Assembly (NCBI GenBank): GCA_035629775.1
Contig: DASPHG010000055.1
Coordinates: 1 to 64,000 of the forward strand
Length of the DNA stretch: 64,000 nt
From: DASPHG01 sp035629775
GTDB lineage: Bacteria; Actinomycetota; Thermoleophilia; Solirubrobacterales; Thermoleophilaceae
Direction: 5' to 3'
In this document: positions 1-6,892 of the stretch, one piece after another
Layout of the letters: every line of letters begins with the position of its first letter
How positions within the stretch are numbered: position 1 is the stretch's first letter
The notes under the pieces: model-generated
Seen by the model: the letters and a program-made list of their open reading frames with translations, nothing else
Database searches by the model: none
Told to the model about the DNA's origin: nothing
Made by a program: the position numbers and the translations under genes

Positions 1-819
1 CTCGAGCAGCTCGGCGAGCACGTGTACGAGCACGAGGGGGCCCGCTGGATGCGCACGTCGTCATTCGGCGACGAGAAGGACAGCGTGCTCGTGCGGTCGT
101 CGGGCGAACCGACCTACTTCGCCTCCGACATCGCCTACCACGAGGACAAGCGCCAGCGTGGCTACGACCGCCTGATCGACGTCTGGGGCGCCGACCACCA
201 CGGGCACGTCAAGCGGATGCAGGCGGCGTGGCGGGCGCTCGGCGGCGCCGACGGCGCGCTCGAGCTCCTGATCATGCAGCTCGTCAACCTGATGGAGGCC
301 GGCCAGCGCGCCCGGATGTCGAAGCGCCAGGGCGAGTTCGTCACGACCGACGACCTGCTGGACGACATCGGCGTGGACGCCGCGCGCTACTTCCTGCTCC
401 AGCGCTCGCACGACACGACGATCGACCTGGACCTCGCGCTCGCGCGCGAGCAGTCGAACGAGAACCCCGTCTACTACTGCCAGTACGCGCACGCGCGGAT
501 CGCGTCGATCCTGCGCCGTAAGGGGACGGAGCCCATTCCTTTCACCGCCGTCGCCGAGCTCCACCCGTCCGAGGCGGCGCTGATCAAGAAGCTGCTCGAG
601 TTCCCGGAGGAGATCGAGATTGCGGCCGAGCGGCGCGCGCCGCACCGGATCACGACGTACGTGCTGGCGCTCGCGCAGTCCTTCTCCGCGTTCTACCGCG
701 ACTGCAAGGTGGTGGGGACGCCGGAGGAGCCGTTCCGCCTCGCCCTGTCGCTCCAGACCCAGCGGGTGATCGCGCGCTGCCTCGACCTGCTCGGGGTCGA
801 GGCGCCCGAGTCGATGTAG
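1..819 (+). CDS. argS: Arginyl-tRNA synthetase, C-terminal part (5' end outside window)
   Basis: The frame is open from base 1, so the gene enters from the left and only the last 272 codons are visible. It charges tRNA-Arg with arginine in the cytoplasm. The segment shows the class I 'MSKRQG' catalytic loop (the KMSKS equivalent, codons about 106-111), the nearby 'ARYFLLQR' helix and the 'NPVYYCQYAHARI' segment that leads into the anticodon-binding DALR domain of ArgS. The end is conventional, with the hydrophobic 'ARCLDLLGVEAPESM' tail. The next gene converges on it with a gap of only 5 bases. Family assignment is confident; the amino-terminal half cannot be checked here. Confidence 0.95.
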   Translation, partial: LEQLGEHVYEHEGARWMRTSSFGDEKDSVLVRSSGEPTYFASDIAYHEDKRQRGYDRLIDVWGADHHGHVKRMQAAWRALGGADGALELLIMQLVNLMEAGQRARMSKRQGEFVTTDDLLDDIGVDAARYFLLQRSHDTTIDLDLALAREQSNENPVYYCQYAHARIASILRRKGTEPIPFTAVAELHPSEAALIKKLLEFPEEIEIAAERRAPHRITTYVLALAQSFSAFYRDCKVVGTPEEPFRLALSLQTQRVIARCLDLLGVEAPESM

Positions 820-824
820 CGCTC

Positions 825-1568
825 CTACAAGTCGCTGATCGCGTTCACGCCCACGTCGGTCAGCCAGGCGTTCAGCTCGGTCAGCTCGTTCGTGTAGAGC
901 AGGACGCCCATCACGATCAGGATCACGCCGCCGACCGCGGTGATCACGCCGTAATGGTCGCGGAAGAAGCGGAAGATGCGCGTGACCTGGGTGAACGCGA
1001 GTGCGCTCAGCAGGAAAGGCACGGCCAGGCCGAGCGAGTAGAAGGCGAGCAGGACGCCGCCCTCGCCGACGGTCCCTTCGTTGGCGGCCGCGGTCAGGAT
1101 CGCGCCGAGCGTCGGGCCGGTGCACGGGAGCCACGCGACCGCGAAGGCGAGGCCGGCGACCACCGGACCGCCGGTCGCGACGCGGCGCATCAGCGACTCC
1201 GGCCGCCACTCGCGGTTGAACAGCGGCAGGAAGAGGGTGCCGATGAAGAAGACGCCCATCAGGACGATCAGGACGCCCGAGATCTCGCGCAGCGCGGTGC
1301 GGTTCTCGCCGAGGGTCTCGCCCAGGCCGGTCGCGGTCATTCCGAGCGCGACGAACATCGCGGTGAACGAGAGGCAGAAGATGAATGCGGGGAGGAGGAC
1401 CCGCATGCGCGACTTGCCGGCCTCGATCTCGGCGAACTCGAGCCCCGAGATGGCCGACAGGTAGCCGGGCACGAGCGGCAGAACGCAGGGGGAGAGGAAC
1501 GACACGATGCCGACCCCGAAGGCGGCGAAGACCGTGGTGTCGACCTCGCCCTGGCCGAGCGGGATCAC
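825..1568 (-). CDS. ccdA: CcdA-type cytochrome c biogenesis / thiol-disulfide transmembrane protein
   Basis: This 247-residue membrane protein carries reducing equivalents across the membrane to extracytoplasmic thioredoxin-like proteins. The conserved cysteine pair of the CcdA/DsbD-beta family is visible at Cys28 (FLSPCVLPLVPGY) and Cys149 (WLPCTGPTLG), among about six hydrophobic segments. The length is normal for the family. The start is GTG at 1566-1568, chosen because it overlaps the stop of the upstream CcmH-like gene by four bases (GTGA), implying translational coupling. It is the last gene of a four-gene minus-strand operon with a TlpA/ResA-like thioredoxin, an SRPBCC protein and a CcmH-like protein, which fits cytochrome c maturation. 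Confidence 0.93.
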   Translation of the reverse strand: MIPLGQGEVDTTVFAAFGVGIVSFLSPCVLPLVPGYLSAISGLEFAEIEAGKSRMRVLLPAFIFCLSFTAMFVALGMTATGLGETLGENRTALREISGVLIVLMGVFFIGTLFLPLFNREWRPESLMRRVATGGPVVAGLAFAVAWLPCTGPTLGAILTAAANEGTVGEGGVLLAFYSLGLAVPFLLSALAFTQVTRIFRFFRDHYGVITAVGGVILIVMGVLLYTNELTELNAWLTDVGVNAISDL

Positions 1569-2017
1569 AGGTCGTACCTCGCGAGGTCGTCGTCGAGGCG
1601 CTCGGAGTCGGCGGCGCTGGTGGGGGCGCCGGCCGGGGCGGCCGTCGCGCGGCGCCGCCAGCGGCGGACGCCGATGACGATCGCCGTTCCCGCGCCTAGG
1701 AGGACCGCGGCCGGCACCAGGTAGGCCGCGATCTCGAACCCATCGTCATCGGGCAGGGCGAGCACCTCGTCGCCGAACTCGGCGGCGAGCGCCGTCTTGA
1801 CCTCCTCCTTCGACTTGCAGTCGGCGATCAGGCCCTCGATGAACGCCCGCTGGCGCTGGGCGAGCGGCTGGTTCTCCGAGGCGATCGCCAGCGAGGTCCC
1901 GCAGGCAGGGCACATCACCTCGTCTTCCAGGTCTCCCAGTGAGGTCTGCGGGCACGCGGCCGAGGCCGCGGGCGCGACGGCGAGCGCCGCCACCAGCGCG
2001 AGGACCGCGGTCCTCAC
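1565..2017 (-). CDS. CcmH/CycL-like cytochrome c maturation protein
   Basis: A 150-residue exported protein. A signal peptide covers about residues 1-21 (V-R-T-A-V-L-A-L-V-A...ASA), followed by a short domain with the CxxC motif 'VMCPACGTSL' at Cys36 and Cys39, then one transmembrane helix near residues 97-117 (AAYLVPAAVLLGAG) and a basic cytoplasmic tail. This is the CcmH layout (family motif LRCxxCQ), where the pair reduces the apocytochrome haem-binding cysteines. The start is GTG at 2015-2017, overlapping the preceding stop by four bases. A much longer upstream reading frame is Arg/Pro-rich and was rejected as a start. The GTGA overlap into ccdA supports a joint role. Confidence 0.85.
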   Translation of the reverse strand: MRTAVLALVAALAVAPAASAACPQTSLGDLEDEVMCPACGTSLAIASENQPLAQRQRAFIEGLIADCKSKEEVKTALAAEFGDEVLALPDDDGFEIAAYLVPAAVLLGAGTAIVIGVRRWRRRATAAPAGAPTSAADSERLDDDLARYDL

Positions 2018-2436
2018 CTGACGAGGGTGCGCAGCCGGTCGAGCATGTCGTCGACGACGCCGCGGTACCAGCGCTTCCCGATCACCACGTCGATGGCCCG
2101 GTAGTGGAGGCGCTTGGGGTCCATGCCGACCTCGACCTCGGCGAAGGTGTCGTCTCCCGCCTCGGTCAGGAGCCAGCGGAGGTAGTAGCCCGACAGCAGG
2201 CACCGCACCTGGATCTCGCGCATGTCGTCGAGTTGCTCGACCACGAACGGCGTCTCCGACGTGCCGAGGGGGGTCTTTGTCTTCTGGCGGAACTGCGCGC
2301 CGACCTTCAGCTCATCCAGCTCGGTGACCTCCACGACGTCGCCGGCCCAGCTCGGATACGTGTTGGGATCGCCGACCTGCCGCCAGACCGACTCCACGGG
2401 AGCCTCGATCAGAGTCTGCTGCCGGTAGGAGGACAT
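2014..2436 (-). CDS. SRPBCC (START-like / polyketide cyclase fold) protein
   Basis: A 140-residue cytoplasmic protein with the typical opening of the SRPBCC superfamily: an early beta strand then 'APVESVWRQVGDPNTYPSWAG', a conserved Trp in the helix-grip region, a strand-rich middle and a long C-terminal helix (KRWYRGVVDDMLDRLRTLV). These folds bind hydrophobic ligands in a central cavity; the ligand cannot be read from sequence. It lies between the thioredoxin-like gene (3-base gap) and the CcmH-like gene (4-base overlap), so it is co-transcribed with cytochrome c maturation genes. Whether it takes part in that process is unknown. Start ATG at 2436. Confidence 0.8.
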   Translation of the reverse strand: MSSYRQQTLIEAPVESVWRQVGDPNTYPSWAGDVVEVTELDELKVGAQFRQKTKTPLGTSETPFVVEQLDDMREIQVRCLLSGYYLRWLLTEAGDDTFAEVEVGMDPKRLHYRAIDVVIGKRWYRGVVDDMLDRLRTLVR

Positions 2437-2439
2437 GAC

Positions 2440-2988
2440 TCAATTCTCCCGCAAGAGCGGGGCGACGTTCGCACGCATGAACTCGTCGTCCACGGGGCCG
2501 CGCTGCGAGGCGGCGATTCGGCCCGCGCGGTCAATGACGAACGTCTCCGGATAGGCGACGATGCCGAAGTCCTCCTGCGTCGCGCCGTCCTTGTCGCGCA
2601 GGTGGGGATAGGTCAGCTCGTACTGCGTGATGAAGTCCTGGGCGTCGCTGGTCACGTCGAGCACGTCCACGCCGAGCACCGTTCCGTCTCGCTTCTGCAT
2701 GCGCTGGTGCCAGCGCTCGAGCAGGGGGGACTCCTCGCGGCAGGGCTCGCACCAGGAGGCCCAGTAGTTGAGGACGACGACCTGTCCCTTCCAGTCCGAG
2801 AGCGATCGCTCGTCGCCGCCCTCGAGCGGGGGCAGCGTCAGATCCGGAGCGGGTTCGCGATCCCCGCGCTCGAGTGCGTTCTCGATCGACGTGTCGGGCT
2901 CCTGTGACGCGACCCCGTAGGCGAGCAGCCCGATCAGGCCGGCGACTCCGGCGACGACTAGCACCACCACCGCGGAGGGCCGCTTCAC
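2440..2988 (-). CDS. TlpA/ResA-like membrane-anchored thioredoxin
   Basis: A 182-residue protein with an N-terminal transmembrane anchor (residues about 5-27) and an extracytoplasmic AhpC/TSA-Redoxin-like domain. The redox motif is 'NYWASWCEPCREE' with Cys80 and Cys83, and the cis-proline region is 'VAYPETFVIDRAGRI'. Such proteins reduce disulfides in apocytochrome c or act as general extracytoplasmic thiol reductases fed by CcdA, whose gene lies in the same operon. It is the first gene of the operon, beginning at 2988 about 53 bases from the divergent tRNA-Gly. Alternative: a general thiol-disulfide oxidoreductase not dedicated to cytochromes. Confidence 0.9.
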   Translation of the reverse strand: MKRPSAVVVLVVAGVAGLIGLLAYGVASQEPDTSIENALERGDREPAPDLTLPPLEGGDERSLSDWKGQVVVLNYWASWCEPCREESPLLERWHQRMQKRDGTVLGVDVLDVTSDAQDFITQYELTYPHLRDKDGATQEDFGIVAYPETFVIDRAGRIAASQRGPVDDEFMRANVAPLLREN

Positions 2989-3041
2989 GCGTCTGAGGGT
3001 AGTGCCGGGCCCTAGCGCGCCCTCTAGAATCGCGGCCCAGC

Positions 3042-3114
3042 GCGGACGTAGCTCAGTTGGTAGAGCGTCGGCTTCCCAAGCCGAAGGTCGCGGGTTCGAA
3101 GCCCGTCGTCCGCT
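3042..3114 (+). tRNA. tRNA-Gly (anticodon CCC)
   Basis: A complete 73-nt cloverleaf: acceptor stem GCGGACG/CGTCCGC, D stem GCTC/GAGC, anticodon stem TCGGC/GCCGA around loop TTCCCAA (anticodon CCC, reading GGG), T stem with the canonical GGTTCGAA loop, discriminator T, no encoded CCA. Its 3' part, from the anticodon stem on, is repeated exactly at 14351-14397, so this tRNA gene is the integration site of the element that follows. The 5' part is present only here, so this is the functional copy. Confidence 0.97.
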
Positions 3115-3122
3115 TTCGCAGG
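3068..3122 (+). repeat. Left attachment site (attL), 55-bp direct repeat
   Basis: Bases 3068-3122 are identical to 14351-14405: 55 of 55 match, with mismatches immediately outside on both sides (G vs C before, A vs G after). The repeat covers the anticodon arm, variable loop, T arm and acceptor 3' strand of tRNA-Gly plus 8 bases beyond. This is the usual arrangement for tyrosine-integrase elements that insert into a tRNA 3' end and rebuild the tRNA. Confidence 0.95.
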
Positions 3123-3176
3123 AGGCCGCTCTAAAAGCGGGTTCCTTGCGTTAGGGGGTGTCGGTGGAGCTCGTGG

Positions 3177-3196
3177 GTGGCAATCGAAGTGGCAAC
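3177..3196 (+). promoter_or_regulatory. Candidate integrase arm-type sites, left end
   Basis: GTGGCAA occurs at 3177-3183 and again at 3189-3195, in the same orientation with a 12-base period; the second is followed by C. The same pair with the same period lies near the right end at 14228-14247. The position, 55 bases inside the left core repeat, fits the P' arm of an attP site. The role in binding the integrase N-terminal domain is inferred. Confidence 0.55.
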
Positions 3197-3252
3197 TCGC
3201 GCTGGACCCGGGCATTCTGAAGGGGTCCGCACTTCCTACCTGAGAGGTCCCG

Positions 3253-3669
3253 ATGAAACTGCCCGTTGCGGTGCTCGCCCTCGCGCTCGTCGTCGTTGTC
3301 GCGGCCGGAAGCGCGGCCGCCGGTTCGCTGATCACGAGCGCACAGATAAAGGACCGCACGATCAAGATCCGCGACCTCTCACGGCCTACCGTCAAGCGGC
3401 TCGAACGCATCGAGCCCGTCGAAGTGCGATGGGCCACCGGAGGCGCGGAGGTTTCGCCTGGGGCGCGAGCGGCTGCTCTGGCGATTTGCCCCGAGGGGAC
3501 GAATGTCACCGGCGTAGGGATCGTTAATCGGGCCCCCGACCTCGAATGGGTGGACCAGGTGTTCATGCCGGTTTCCAACGCCGGGTCGATTGCGATGTTC
3601 AATCCCACATCGGAGCCGCTCGGCTTTAGCATCTTGGCGACCTGCGTGAAGTCGAAGCTGCGGCGGTAA
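3253..3669 (+). CDS. Small secreted protein, possible cargo gene of the element
   Basis: A 138-residue exported protein with a signal peptide at about residues 1-23 (MKLPVAVLALALVVVVAAGS, cleaved after AAA). The mature part begins with 'SLITSAQIKDRTIKIRDLS', a motif I associate with secreted proteins of Solirubrobacterales-type genomes. The rest is strand-rich with two cysteines (AICPEG, ATCVKS) that could form a disulfide. A purine-rich ribosome site (gagagg) precedes the ATG at 3253. It sits just inside the left end, apart from the overlapping gene train, which suggests a moron or cargo gene with its own promoter. Molecular function is unknown; surface or envelope location is the only supportable statement. 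Confidence 0.75.
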   Translation: MKLPVAVLALALVVVVAAGSAAAGSLITSAQIKDRTIKIRDLSRPTVKRLERIEPVEVRWATGGAEVSPGARAAALAICPEGTNVTGVGIVNRAPDLEWVDQVFMPVSNAGSIAMFNPTSEPLGFSILATCVKSKLRR

Positions 3670-3693
3670 AACCGAGGGCTAGGGCATCCGAGT

Positions 3694-3720
3694 AAAGGCT
3701 TAACCTTCAGTTCAGCCTTT
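3694..3720 (+). terminator. Possible weak hairpin after the secreted cargo gene
   Basis: Seven-base arms AAAGGCT (3694-3700) and AGCCTTT (3714-3720) enclose a 13-base loop, 25 bases after the stop at 3669. A competing smaller palindrome AAGG-cttaa-CCTT lies inside. There is no long T-run. It could end the cargo transcript or act as an operator for the gene train starting at 3867. Confidence 0.35.
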
Positions 3721-3866
3721 CTCGCGTAGTGAGGCGGGCTTTCTTCTCTGCCGACAGCGCAAGGCAGACGCCGAGTCGGGGAGCCGCACCCAGTTCCTCG
3801 GCTCGGCCTTTTTCTGACCGACGGTCCTCCTACCTTTCGTTTCGCGACGACCCGGCGGAGCTTCTT

Positions 3867-4535
3867 ATGGACGCTCCGTCAACGAAAACCTCATATCGCA
3901 GGCTCCCGGACGTTGCGCCGGGTGTGCCTCTGACCCGGTGCGAGCACGAGCAGCTCTACGGAAGCAAATTCTTCCGGCTGCCGAACGTCCTGGTCGACAA
4001 CATGGCGGCGCTCGACCTTGCGCCGGTCGACCTGACCATCCTCGCGATCTTCCTCCGCCACCGGTATCGGCGCGACAGCGAGATTCGGCCGTCGTACGGA
4101 TCCATCGAGAGGCGGACGGGGCTTTCGCGACGGACGATCGGTGTGCGGGTTCGGCGGCTGCGGGACGAGCTCGGCTACATCGACTGGGAACAGCGCGGAC
4201 GGATTCGCCTCTACTCGCTCGATGGCCTCGAGCGGCGACTCCTACGGCTCCAAGAGACGCCCCCAACCGATGCAGATATTGCACCTGTCACCGGTGCAGT
4301 TTCTGCACACAAAGAAGACAACTGCTCCTACGGAGCCAAAGAAGACGACCTAGCTCTACGAGCTAAAGAAGAAGACAACGTTCGGCTTTCGAGTGCAAAA
4401 GCGCGACTAGAGCGCTGGCCGGAGCGTTGTCCCAACTGCTCGACCGATCCGTGGACCCCCAAGTGCGCTGAGTGCCGGGACGCCGCCGGTGTCGTCATCG
4501 ACGCCGCAAAGGCGAACGGGAGGGCCGCAGCGTGA
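3867..4535 (+). CDS. Winged-helix (HTH_36-like) DNA-binding protein, possible replication initiator
   Basis: A 222-residue protein. Its N-terminal half reads like the helix-turn-helix found in phage and plasmid replication initiators: 'FFRLPNVLVDN', a helix with 'LTILAIFLRHR', then 'RPSYGSIERRTGLSRRTIGVRVRRL', where helix 2 and the recognition helix are obvious. A charged linker follows, and a CxxC...CxxC segment (CPNCSTDPWTPKCAEC) near residues 193-208 may bind zinc. The frame is open further upstream, but ATG 3867 (MDAPSTKTS) is preferred because the upstream stretch has Ser/Arg-rich non-native composition. It is the first gene of the overlapping train. It could instead be only a transcriptional regulator. 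Confidence 0.75.
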   Translation: MDAPSTKTSYRRLPDVAPGVPLTRCEHEQLYGSKFFRLPNVLVDNMAALDLAPVDLTILAIFLRHRYRRDSEIRPSYGSIERRTGLSRRTIGVRVRRLRDELGYIDWEQRGRIRLYSLDGLERRLLRLQETPPTDADIAPVTGAVSAHKEDNCSYGAKEDDLALRAKEEDNVRLSSAKARLERWPERCPNCSTDPWTPKCAECRDAAGVVIDAAKANGRAAA

Positions 4536-4819
4536 GCGAGCTGTCGATGGCGCTCCCGGACGAGCTGATCGACACGTTGGCCGAACGGGTCGCCGACATC
4601 CTCGAGCAGCGTCAGGCGTTGACCACGGCTAACGGCCGCGACGAGTGGCTGCGCGGGGCGAAGCAAATCGCCGAAGCGATGGGCTGCCCGCCTAGCCGCG
4701 TGTACGACCTAAGCGGGCGCCGCGAGACGACCGGCTGCCCGATCCGCAACGACGGCAGCCGACTCACCGCAAAGCGCGGCGAGCTTGAGGCGTGGCTGCG
4801 CAACGGCGGTGCCCGGTGA
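4532..4819 (+). CDS. Small DNA-binding protein, excisionase/AlpA-like
   Basis: A 95-residue protein starting at GTG 4532, which overlaps the previous stop by four bases (GTGA). An N-terminal amphipathic helix (DELIDTLAERVADILEQRQ) precedes a winged-helix-like unit 'WLRGAKQIAEAMGCPPSRVYDL', then a charged loop and 'GSRLTAKRGELEAWL'. The layout 'helix, CPxSRVYdL, basic wing, L-x-AWL' matches MerR-like excisionase/AlpA proteins that assist element excision or control integrase genes. The frame extends upstream to 4472, but that part is Arg-rich shadow sequence of the preceding gene. Excisionase versus repressor role cannot be settled from sequence. Confidence 0.7.
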   Translation: MSELSMALPDELIDTLAERVADILEQRQALTTANGRDEWLRGAKQIAEAMGCPPSRVYDLSGRRETTGCPIRNDGSRLTAKRGELEAWLRNGGAR

Positions 4820-5268
4820 AGGCCCCGCATGTTCGCGGCGCTCTTGTGACCGGGCCGGCGGCGTACTGCCTCATGCGCGTCCTCGACCCCGACGCGATTG
4901 AGGATGCGTTGCGTGCGCGCGGCTACGAGGGCCCGTGGCTTGAGGCGACGAGGCGGGCGCTAGAGGCGATGGACCATGAGAAGGACTTGTTCGACAGCGA
5001 CCTCCGCGAGCGCATCGCCGACGCGGAGAGGGCTAGTTCCGAGGGTGGAACATCGGAACAGGTGTCGGGTTCCGATGGCGCACTCTTGAAAGCAGTGGAG
5101 GAGAAGCTTTCTACGAAGCAAACAGCGGCCGAGCTCGGGCAGTCCGAGGGCTACGCCCGGCGGCTTGGGCGCTACGGCGAATTGCCGGCCACCAAGAACG
5201 CGAGCGGCGGCTGGGAGTTCGACGCAGCGGCCGTTCGTGAACGCGCCCGCCGAAGGGACGCAGCGTGA
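4816..5268 (+). CDS. Hypothetical element protein with C-terminal HTH-like region
   Basis: A 150-residue protein starting with GTG 4816 (4-base overlap with the previous stop). It is acidic in the middle (AMDHEKDLFDSDLRERIADAE). The C-terminal 55 residues look like a small helix-turn-helix ('STKQTAAELGQSEGYARRLGRY' followed by 'GGWEFDAAAVRERARRR'), resembling a DNA-binding domain with a wing that reads a target through the basic tail. It closes the first overlapping gene block and is followed by a 105-base gap with two strong inverted repeats. A regulatory role in the early block is likely; no named family recognised. Confidence 0.65.
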   Translation: MKAPHVRGALVTGPAAYCLMRVLDPDAIEDALRARGYEGPWLEATRRALEAMDHEKDLFDSDLRERIADAERASSEGGTSEQVSGSDGALLKAVEEKLSTKQTAAELGQSEGYARRLGRYGELPATKNASGGWEFDAAAVRERARRRDAA

Positions 5269-5292
5269 GGACTGCGGCTTCCAACACTTCGC

Positions 5293-5343
5293 CGCCACGT
5301 GGCGAGGGGGCGCGGGGTCTCCTAGGGGTGTTGCCCCGCGCCC
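5293..5343 (+). promoter_or_regulatory. Two palindromes in the gap between gene blocks of the element
   Basis: A perfect 12-base palindrome CGCCACGTGGCG spans 5293-5304, directly followed by a hairpin with perfect 10-base arms GGGCGCGGGG (5308-5317) and CCCCGCGCCC (5334-5343) around a 16-base loop. They fill the only sizeable gap (5269-5373) in the first half of the element. The hairpin may terminate the first block or, with the palindrome, form an operator or replication site. Confidence 0.45.
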
Positions 5344-5373
5344 AGCTACTTCCAAGCAAACCGAAAGGCAACG

Positions 5374-6012
5374 ATGACCGCGACTAAGAAGCGCCCGTCG
5401 ATCAGCACGGAGCTGGAGGGGCTGACCGACGAGCGCTGGAAGGCGCACGCAAAGGTCCGCGCGATCAGGGAGCAGGCGAGTCAGTACGACGCCGAGACAG
5501 AGCAGCTCCGGGCGGAGTACAGCGCCCACGTCCGGGCGCATCCGGAGCAGTACGAAGGCGGCGACAAGCGCCCCAGGGAGGGCACGGAGGCGGCCCAGCT
5601 ACGTGACGAGATCAGGGCGCGCCGCGAGAGCGAGAACCCGCACCAGCGGGAGCTGGACAAGGCGCAGGCGGCCTTTCGGGATGCGGACGTGGCGCTCGCT
5701 GCGTTTAAGCGAGACCGCTGCCGCGACCGGATGGCCGAGGCGACGGCGGGCCACGACGCGCTCGTGCAGGAGCTGGCCGAGGCGAAGCTGCGCGAGATCG
5801 CAGCGCTGCGGGCGCTGATGCAAGAGGCGAACGCCGTCCGCGAGATCGCTATCGACACCGAAGAGCTGGCCCGTGTGCGGCACGTGTGGGCGCAGGACCC
5901 GCGCCTTAGTGACTGGCTGTCGGCTGCGGTCGCGATGCGCGACGGCGACCCGCTGGCCCGACCCGGGCTGACGGACTTCGGCATCTACAACCTGGAGCGG
6001 GCCAGTGACTGA
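5374..6012 (+). CDS. Coiled-coil hypothetical protein of the element
   Basis: A 212-residue cytoplasmic protein that is almost entirely helical and charged. Heptad-rich stretches run through residues about 10-50 (TDERWKAHAKVRAIREQAS) and 85-160 (ESENPHQRELDKAQAAFRDAD...LREIAALRALMQE). The C-terminus is a compact segment (DPRLSDWLSAAVAMRDGD). An aaagg ribosome site precedes the ATG. It heads the second overlapping block, which leads to the RHH protein and the tail-like protein, the place where scaffold-like or DNA-packaging accessory proteins sit in actinophages. No family recognised; structural or assembly role is only a guess from context. Confidence 0.7.
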   Translation: MTATKKRPSISTELEGLTDERWKAHAKVRAIREQASQYDAETEQLRAEYSAHVRAHPEQYEGGDKRPREGTEAAQLRDEIRARRESENPHQRELDKAQAAFRDADVALAAFKRDRCRDRMAEATAGHDALVQELAEAKLREIAALRALMQEANAVREIAIDTEELARVRHVWAQDPRLSDWLSAAVAMRDGDPLARPGLTDFGIYNLERASD

Positions 6013-6394
6013 CTACCAGCCCGAGGACATGCAGGCGTTCGGCCGAGCCCTGTTCGGCCAACGCGCACCCGAGCCAGAGCCCGCAGCCGAACCTCAACCA
6101 GCCGACCCTGAGCCAGTCGCCGACCTCCTCGCCCGCGCCGGCGAGCCGACCGAGCCAGAGCCCAGCGAAGACCAAGGGTTCATGGCTGCGCTGCTCGGTG
6201 GGAAGGCGGAGCGGCAGCGACGGCTCGTCGAGGCGTTTCACCCACCGGAGTCGACCATGACGGCCCAAGAGAGAGACGCCCACGCAGCCTGGCTGCAGGG
6301 ACAGCACGACATGAGCCCCGAAGGCCGAGCCGAGGCGCACCAACGCAAAGAGCTAGACCGATACATCGCAACGCACCGCGAGGACGAGGACTGA
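6005..6394 (+). CDS. Pro/Glu-rich hypothetical protein of the element
   Basis: A 129-residue protein starting with GTG 6005, 8 bases before the upstream stop. It opens with a short amphipathic helix (YQPEDMQAFGRALFGQ), then a low-complexity Pro-Glu-Ala linker over residues 20-58 (PEPEPAAEPQPADPEPV), then a charged helical tail containing 'FMAALLGGKAERQRRLVEAF' and 'RYIATHREDED'. Such disordered acidic linkers between helices are common in phage scaffold or adaptor proteins, but nothing here proves it. It is coupled by a 1-base overlap (TGATG) to the next gene. Function unknown. Confidence 0.65.
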   Translation: MTDYQPEDMQAFGRALFGQRAPEPEPAAEPQPADPEPVADLLARAGEPTEPEPSEDQGFMAALLGGKAERQRRLVEAFHPPESTMTAQERDAHAAWLQGQHDMSPEGRAEAHQRKELDRYIATHREDED

Positions 6395-6576
6395 TGTTGG
6401 TCTGCGTCTACTGCGACAAGCCCGCGTGCTGCACCGAACCGGTCGGGCCGCTGTGCCTCGCACACTCTGACGAGCACGAGCAAACCCGGCCCGCACCCGA
6501 GCGTCCCGGGCCGAGGGCCGCCGAGGTGGCCGACGGCGCGCGCCAGACCGGCGGAAATGTGGACACACATGGCTAG
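6394..6576 (+). CDS. Small Cys/His-rich (zinc-binding-like) protein
   Basis: A 60-residue protein beginning MLVCVYCDKPACC. The first 27 residues hold CxxC (CVYC), a CC pair, and a second Cys with a downstream His (GPLCLAH), consistent with one small zinc site. The rest is a disordered Glu/Pro/Arg tail. The start ATG overlaps the previous stop by one base and the stop lies 8 bases inside the next gene, so it belongs to a translationally coupled chain. Similar small zinc-ribbon proteins occur in actinophage gene trains without known function. Confidence 0.6.
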   Translation: MLVCVYCDKPACCTEPVGPLCLAHSDEHEQTRPAPERPGPRAAEVADGARQTGGNVDTHG

Positions 6577-6892
6577 TGACGTCCACATCCGGACTACGCC
6601 AGCCCTACGGCGGCGCATCGAAGCGTTGGCCGAGGCTCGCGGGAGTTCGCTCAGCGGAGCGATCAGGGCGGCGGTGATGGAGGCCACGGCGCCGATGGAC
6701 CGCGCCGGTGTGCCGGACGAGGCGGAGCTTCTAAGGCTGCTTGGCGAGGCGGCCCGCGCCGGCAGCGTCTCGGCGATGAAGGAGCTGCTCCGCTACTACC
6801 AGGAGCGCGAGGGTGACGACGCGAAGGGCAGCCCGCTCAAGGGTGTTGACGAGCTGGCCGCGCATCGACAGCGACGGGGGGCTTCCAAGTGA
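6569..6892 (+). CDS. Ribbon-helix-helix protein with terminase-small-subunit-like C-terminus
   Basis: A 107-residue protein. Residues 1-40 read as a ribbon-helix-helix DNA-binding unit ('DVHIRTTPALRRRIEALAEARG' then 'SLSGAIRAAVMEA'). The C-terminal part has the 'EAELLRLLGEAARAGSVSAMK'-type amphipathic helix that I associate with small terminase or DNA-recognition subunits of actinophages. ATG 6569 is preferred over 6557. It overlaps the previous stop by 8 bases and the next short ORF by 4. If it is a packaging-recognition protein, it would be the key gene letting the element redirect helper-phage packaging; a plain CopG-type regulator is the alternative. Confidence 0.6.
   Translation: MASDVHIRTTPALRRRIEALAEARGSSLSGAIRAAVMEATAPMDRAGVPDEAELLRLLGEAARAGSVSAMKELLRYYQEREGDDAKGSPLKGVDELAAHRQRRGASK

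Noticed and set aside
61..1209. Long minus-strand open frame over the argS end
   Set aside because: Arg/Asp-rich composition without motifs; it is the antisense shadow of argS and part of ccdA in another frame, as expected in high-GC DNA.
954..1724. 256-codon plus-strand frame
   Set aside because: Antisense of ccdA and the CcmH-like gene; highly charged text with no hydrophobic core or family motif.
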